Source of the DNA: Bacteroidota bacterium
Lineage (GTDB): Bacteria > Bacteroidota > Bacteroidia > UBA7662
Reading direction: 5' to 3'
Length of the DNA stretch: 14,362 bases
Assembly (NCBI GenBank): GCA_016868485.1
Contig: VGGT01000018.1
Coordinates: 1 to 14,362, forward strand
Below the pieces are notes generated by a model. The model was not told where the DNA came from. It searched no databases and was given only the letters and a program-made list of their open reading frames with translations. The translations under genes and the position numbers were made by a program. How positions within the stretch are numbered: the stretch's first letter is position 1; each line of letters starts with the position of its first letter. Positions 13,701-14,362 of this stretch are shown here, piece by piece.

Positions 13701-14362
13701 AACGACCTACGCATATCAATATCGATCGTTCATCAGTGGACTGCAGACGATCACAGCGACCTGGTTGATCGTGGGCACGAACAATCCAAATCCGAACCGT
13801 ACAGTGGGCACCAAGGCAATCTACTTCCTGCCTGGTGCGCCGGTTTCCCTGGATGTGCTCATCGAGCCGTCCGACTCTGCACGTACGGGCATGGTGGTTG
13901 CACGCCAGCCGGTTGTGGCACTTCGCGATTCTTATGGCAATCGGGTGCCTGCCTCTGGCATCTCAGTTTTTGCTGGGGTGATTCCATCGGGTGCCATTCT
14001 TTCCGGAGACATAGTGGTAGCTACAACTGTACTGGGAGTGGCAGAATACGCTGCTCTGATCTTGAGTGGTTCAACAGGCACCTATCGTTTGTTATTTACT
14101 TCGCCCGGTTTGGCCAGCGATACCTCCTCGGGAATCTACTTATTGTGTCCACCCAGCGCAAGCACGATCAACCGGACGATCTGCGCTCCGAACAGCTACA
14201 CATTCAACGGTCAGAGCTACAGCACACAGGGAACATACACGGCCACACTCACGAATGCGGCAGGCTGCGACAGCGTGGTTACTTTAAACCTGACTGTAAG
14301 CCCGAATTTGGGCGACAGCGTAGCGTCGATGAGCATCGGTGTGGTTCAGGGCATACCGGGTG
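4636..14362 (+). CDS. Giant modular surface protein with signal peptide, 3' end outside window
   Basis: One frame stays open from ATG 4636 to the right edge: at least 3242 residues with no stop. ATGs at 4627 and 4642 are alternative starts; 4636 has the best-spaced AAAAGG. Residues 1-24 form a signal peptide. Then come three super-repeats (26-765, 766-1497, 1498-2230), ten more two-cysteine repeats (2231-2752), an Ig-like module (2753-2852), three Big-like modules (2853-3171), one more GCDS repeat (3174-3221) and a possible cohesin-like start. No catalytic motif is seen. The neighbour's T9SS tail and shared modules suggest this protein also ends in such a tail beyond the edge. Inferred role: very long cell-surface fibre, adhesin or scaffold. 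Nothing suggests a frameshift. The frame is certain; function and 3' end are unknown. Confidence 0.96.
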   Translation, partial: MKMLSGFHRLLVLFALLWSTMLSAQSVRLELPAFRGTPGDTVLVPINVLAGGFDNGNVRGFRISLRYDTSALTFADTLLAGTRMQGRASSLFINSGIPGVVYLSFLDSIGLTRTDSALFALRFVASGTFGSAASPVTWNFIQTEFTNASFNLINDVVLGNGCYYPISSPYPIPEVTLPGSTLCALASTSFSVNMPNVTQYRYRWWVSIDSGVTYAPVFDTIPGVEITDIASHSLSIQGAIESMNGYLFYCFIDSIGGSSIGTISRPQFLRVKPTTGVQLLFQTTPSGTSFCPGTLLEFKGVVNGSNRAIPDTIPNPIYEWKKNGVVVATGVNDSIYRDATLVQDDEIRLSISSATACFVAEVDYSAQIVALPGSQTLAPVDPYCADRLPASIVLQSSEVGVRYILMRNGVSTGDTLTGTGSSINFGPRALLGTYQIRALSGIGCTIDFSGSAVVDTLPAVRGTVTADDTLVVGQSMALVATGGTSYEWSPAAGLSATNIANPVASPTATTTYTVIISNTFGCKDTLQVHITVLPVPNVQAGNDTSVCLNSPNFLLGGLPAGGIWSGFGVVDGTTGEFSPALARPGSYTLTYTYLQLFLDSRVVNVRPVGDTTLFRTLCSPQTMVVGSNVFSASGTYNIRLSNQFGCDSNIVLNLTVNRSERDTQVVSICPTDSFVVGTGAQRKVYRVAGTYVDTLTNAVNCDSIVFTQLSVGRKDTVYLDAGICVGGRFYIGTQFFNVDGNFQVTLLNQTGCDSIVHLKLKVNETVLPIGTASVSLPVVRAIDSDTIKVPVTAVQFNQIGSFNFGIFYDTTVLRYAGLDVEGTHLEGFQGALFSNVNGNRLDVSLLALGGASQPNPISVCEDTLINLFFIYKDTLGGYSRLIWDESITRFTPGGIIPVNQILFGNGSVYANRVTSAFPANNGNQNLCELEEGNLTIIGSGYAAFQWMQSTDGGRSFRSLQDTIRLIGANTANLQFSDADSMFTEGLYQCLVTGVGGSFLSIAQKVNVSSIEGVLMTLTADPAGFQCPGIAITFRGQPQRQIPRALYLWTINGDTVSTDSVLTRSNLNNGDRVALQITSDSICVLASNDILAQIFALPAIQGLTGGGSYCLRDAPGLPIGLSNTAAGVRYVLYRAGQPIGDTLNGNGSGRNFGIFNQPGFYRVKSLSPEGCEFLFPDSVRIDTLASVNGTISPDTFVYLGERLQLVATGAGVGGSYNWYPSRGLSDSTVSAPIASPDSTTTYRVVISNAVNCTDTLYVRIEVRPIPVVFAGNDFSTCLNTLIPDTLYLTGLPSDSARGIWSGVGIVDGRIGMFVPALAGPGTWSLVYTFANLVRDTLEITIRPPTTSVISQSICAPDSFVVGSQVFRNTGVYNITLSNSSGCDSLVILNLNVGSSATTIITDTICTPSTYDFRGRILSATGVYRDTIRFFTGCDSIVELRLTVASPSSSLISPNICIGGSFILGSNLYNVGGTYVDTIVNYMGCDSVVTLVLNVVDPGLGLNVSQLSLPVVQATNDSIVRISVKALQFNGIGAFSMGIFFDTTILEYIGADLAGSQLAGQPNFYTNVDPVLGNRLNIVLLSQQAYAVSVCDGDLFSLNFRYRAPGGIGISPLIWDRSFTQATITSAGGGTTSRDLNLFNGLVYNSTTSTAVPVNNGRELLGCELETKEFTVRDTSSSAPAYQTYRWLVSTDGGKSFQPVDTSIASGTESDTLILRSLVGSMSGNYYYCNISAPGGPVYSIAQYLKVDPISTVSPLVTASPSGNQCFGTPVTYSASLASGASLSTVVPSPQYQWFVDGVFAGTDSVLVVSNLTNGQEVRLNIRSGTSCWIGDGSTLAEVLSAPQSQSFSGGGFYCAGEQPNELRLLSSEPGVTYKLYRGTDSLLDFVGTGSALNFGRIGVPGLYRVHAVGANGCGAQMGQTIVVDTFPGIYASITPDTFIYFGGSVVLEVTRAPLGASYSWSPSTGLSSTNNTSVLASPAATTTYRVIVTNPLGDCKDTMFVQVRVEPAPQVSAGNDTSVCSNSDTLRLIGSPLGGIWSGWGITDGRIGAFVPSTVGAGTWMVVYTFAGFIRDTAYIHVRGSNNITLNQSICVPNSFIVGGRSFSTTGVYTIYLSNTDGCDSTIVLNLNVSNPSFYAYSDTLCRPQTLVFNGITLGIAGVYYDTITSVSGCDSVVQLTLLVGDTSSQVINASICVSGAYIVGGRTYNVGGTYLDTIPTMLGCDSFVTLNLTVDSILSERIEINLCSGLSYDFGGLSITQPGIYYRLATGTSGRCDTAFTLVVTRTFPTSYSYNVRICFGDSYDFKGNSLNATGIYYDTLINAAGCDSFITMSLLVDALAGIYIVDSICAPSTYTFGGIALTQNGVYYDTIHSVLSGACDTVVELQLKVRQPTTSTLTRFICLGDTFNLNGTVYNSTGIYRDTLINAVGCDSMIVLNLNVGLPALRYDTVSICAPSSYNFYGQILTASGNYLDTVPGHTAGICDTAVFLTLNVFGPSFNTLNEFVCLGGRYFFDGAFRTISGTYVDTISGGSYVGCDSIVTLNLTVSDPTRRFDTVEVCSPLTHNFYGNILSISGTYIDTIPGIPLNTGVCDTIVTLLFRVKQPSASTVSARICLGGAYLFNGQILRTAGTFTATLSNAVGCDSIVTLQLQIDTLAGRFITASICSPSTYTFGLNSLSVSGIYYDTLPGTGAACDTVVALNLTVKQPSATTINHTICSPNTYSFNGQSLTSTGTYLDTLTNAVSCDSVVTLNLLVYPAVQITAQPSATLTVAEGNTGVLSVVASNATAYLWQSNSGGVWTNLSNGTVYSGVTTASLSILANLSLNGLRYRVVVSGNTGCVVDTSTSSVLTVTPVAAVRLALNNPADVVAGGVRASYRVTRLNALNNLTGGSPLTVSLTSIPAQGLFYDASSGGQFLTQVVIPQDSVGADFWFTSLVADEYRIQASAIGLTSAEDTIVVNAGAAKGIRILAQDTAVVGDSVMLMGIIIDSLGNPSVLTNNIRVRLTSTDPTGIFIPDTIIPVSAGSTTYAYQYRSFISGLQTITATWLIVGTNNPNPNRTVGTKAIYFLPGAPVSLDVLIEPSDSARTGMVVARQPVVALRDSYGNRVPASGISVFAGVIPSGAILSGDIVVATTVLGVAEYAALILSGSTGTYRLLFTSPGLASDTSSGIYLLCPPSASTINRTICAPNSYTFNGQSYSTQGTYTATLTNAAGCDSVVTLNLTVSPNLGDSVASMSIGVVQGIPG
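4711..5136 (+). other. Cohesin-like module, super-repeat 1
   Basis: Mature N-terminal module: G-T-P-G-D-T-V-L-V-P-I-N-V, then V-R-G-F-R-I-S-L-R-Y-D-T-S-A-L-T-F and later D-S-A-L-F-A-L-R-F-V-A. This is the clearest cohesin-fold pattern in the window (G-D-x-V-x-V-P-I at the start, Y/F-D-x-x-x-L in the middle, L-F-x-L-x-F-x-A later). Partner binding is not predictable from sequence. Confidence 0.72.
6457..6930 (+). repeat. Three GCDS repeats closing super-repeat 1
   Basis: Three two-cysteine units with G-C-D-S-N, N-C-D-S-I and G-C-D-S-I. The second has a small insertion (G-A-Q-R-K) after the first turn. The third has I-C-V-G-G and N-V-D-G-N-F, the counterpart of the N-V-G-G-T-Y wording of the third unit in super-repeats 2 and 3, so the triplet has a fixed internal order. 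Confidence 0.85.
6931..7368 (+). other. Cohesin-like module, super-repeat 2
   Basis: V-S-L-P-V-V start, D-T-I-K-V-P-V-T-A-V-Q-F-N-Q-I-G-S, then F-G-I-F-Y-D-T-T-V-L-R-Y and D-T-L-I-N-L-F-F-I-Y. It has the same core as the super-repeat 3 copy (Q-F-N-x-I-G-x-F and F-D-T-T followed by x-L-x-Y). Confidence 0.68.
8662..9114 (+). repeat. Three GCDS repeats closing super-repeat 2
   Basis: Units with I-C-A-P/G-C-D-S-L, I-C-T-P/G-C-D-S-I and I-C-I-G-G/G-C-D-S-V. The third has N-V-G-G-T-Y-V-D-T, the marker of the third position. Each unit is about 50 residues and keeps both cysteines. Confidence 0.88.
9127..9567 (+). other. Cohesin-like module, super-repeat 3
   Basis: S-L-P-V-V-Q start, V-R-I-S-V-K-A-L-Q-F-N-G-I-G-A, then M-G-I-F-F-D-T-T-I-L-E-Y, and G-D-L-F-S-L-N-F-R-Y. 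The pattern is the same as in super-repeat 2. Its Q-F-N-G motif is also found in the second cohesin-like module of gene 1. Confidence 0.68.
9127..11325 (+). repeat. Super-repeat 3 of gene 2
   Basis: Cohesin-like (9127-9567), Ig-like with V-S-T-D-G-G-K-S-F (9568-9876), Ig/PKD-like with Y-Q-W-F-V-D-G (9877-10158), G-x-Y module with Y-K-L-Y-R-G (10159-10413), W-S-P-S-T-G-L-S module (10414-10653), I-W-S-G-W-G module (10654-10872) and the triplet of GCDS repeats (10873-11325), whose third unit again has N-V-G-G-T-Y. Here the triplet runs straight into ten more repeats instead of into another cohesin-like module. Confidence 0.87.
10873..12891 (+). repeat. Thirteen tandem GCDS/CDT two-cysteine repeats
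   Basis: Thirteen units of 147-165 bases start at 10873, 11020, 11173, 11326, 11476, 11635, 11794, 11947, 12106, 12265, 12430, 12583 and 12739. All keep two cysteines. The second lies in C-D-S for units 1-3, 5, 7, 9, 11 and 13, and in C-D-T for 4, 6, 8, 10 and 12, so the two types alternate strictly from unit 3 on. The first cysteine follows the same beat in units 5-12: C-F/L-G in odd units, C-A/S-P in even ones. Units 1-3 belong to super-repeat 3; units 4-13 are an expansion that the first two super-repeats lack. Likely a long rod or stalk. Confidence 0.9.
12892..13191 (+). other. Ig-like module after the long array
   Basis: I-T-A-Q-P-S-A-T-L-T-V start, core tryptophan in A-Y-L-W-Q, W-T-N-L-S-N-G, S-L-S-I-L, then L-R-Y-R-V-V-V-S-G and a cysteine. 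It is close in build to the two Ig-like modules of gene 1 at 624-914 and 1326-1610, including the Q-P start and W-x-N/D-L, and unlike the S-T-D-G-G type used in the super-repeats. Confidence 0.65.
13192..14148 (+). repeat. Three Big-like (invasin-type) beta modules
   Basis: Three units of about 105 residues (13192-13509, 13510-13836, 13837-14148). The first has F-Y-D-A-S-S-G-G-Q-F and a late Y-R-I-Q-A-S-A; the second D-S-V-M-L-M-G-I-I-I-D-S-L-G-N-P and T-I-T-A-T-W; the third P-V-V-A-L-R-D-S-Y-G-N-R-V-P with G-V-A-E-Y and G-T-Y-R-L-L-F. The D-x-x-G-N-P/R motif followed by V and a later G-x-A is typical of bacterial Ig-like (Big_1-type) modules of adhesins. They are cysteine-free apart from the very end, unlike the flanking repeats. 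Confidence 0.65.
14155..14298 (+). repeat. Isolated GCDS repeat near the right edge
   Basis: One 48-residue unit with I-C-A-P-N-S-Y, F-N-G-Q-S-Y-S and A-A-G-C-D-S-V. It matches the first repeat of gene 1 (17-164) at 37 of 48 residues by hand count, closer than it is to most units of its own protein. Confidence 0.88.
14299..14362 (+). other. Possible start of a fourth cohesin-like module, cut by the edge
   Basis: The last 21 residues include M-S-I-G-V-V-Q-G-I-P-G, which resembles the opening of the first module of the mature protein (L-E-L-P-A-F-R-G-T-P-G-D). If so, another cohesin-like module follows beyond the window. The stretch is too short for certainty. Confidence 0.4.

Overview
The window looks like a piece of a Bacteroidota chromosome. 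The main reason is a textbook type IX secretion (T9SS) type A sorting tail, with the N-Y-P-N-P-F motif, at the end of the first gene. The strings of Ser/Thr/Val/Asn-rich beta-sandwich modules are also typical of giant secreted proteins in that phylum. Genus cannot be told from this stretch.

There are only two genes, both on the + strand, and they fill the window. Gene 1 (1-4610) enters from the left without its start. It reads: four two-cysteine 'GCDS' repeats, Ig-like, cohesin-like, Ig-like, cohesin-like, an F/W-S-G-x-G module, another Ig-like module, four 'WSPxTGL' repeats, a carboxypeptidase-regulatory-like module, a dockerin-like calcium-loop module, a further beta-rich module and the T9SS tail. 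Gene 2 (4636-14362) begins 25 bases later with a signal peptide and runs off the right edge without a stop, so it encodes at least 3242 residues. It holds three successive super-repeats of about 2.2 kb, each with the same module order (cohesin-like, two Ig/PKD-like, a G-x-Y module, one WSPxTGL module, one IWSGxG module, three GCDS repeats). The third runs straight into ten further GCDS/CDT repeats, followed by one Ig-like module, three Big-like modules, one more GCDS repeat and what may be the start of another cohesin-like module. A long open frame with no stop inside the window is easy to miss in a simple ORF list; it was read here codon by codon from 4636 to the edge.

The two genes share nearly all their modules and are probably co-transcribed. 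They look like paralogous products of duplication and shuffling. Both are expected to cross the inner membrane by Sec and the outer membrane by T9SS, ending on the surface or in the medium as very long fibres. No catalytic domain is visible. Cohesin-like modules in both proteins plus a dockerin-like module in gene 1 suggest, but do not prove, a non-cellulosomal self-assembling adhesin or matrix. The points most worth a second look are the strict alternation of GCDS and CDT repeats in the long array, and the recurrence of a D-[S/T]-hydrophobic tripeptide (the Bacteroidota O-glycosylation sequon) at the same place in 21 of 24 repeats.

No RNA gene, CRISPR array, insertion sequence, terminator or convincing promoter was seen. 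The only intergenic DNA is 4611-4635.
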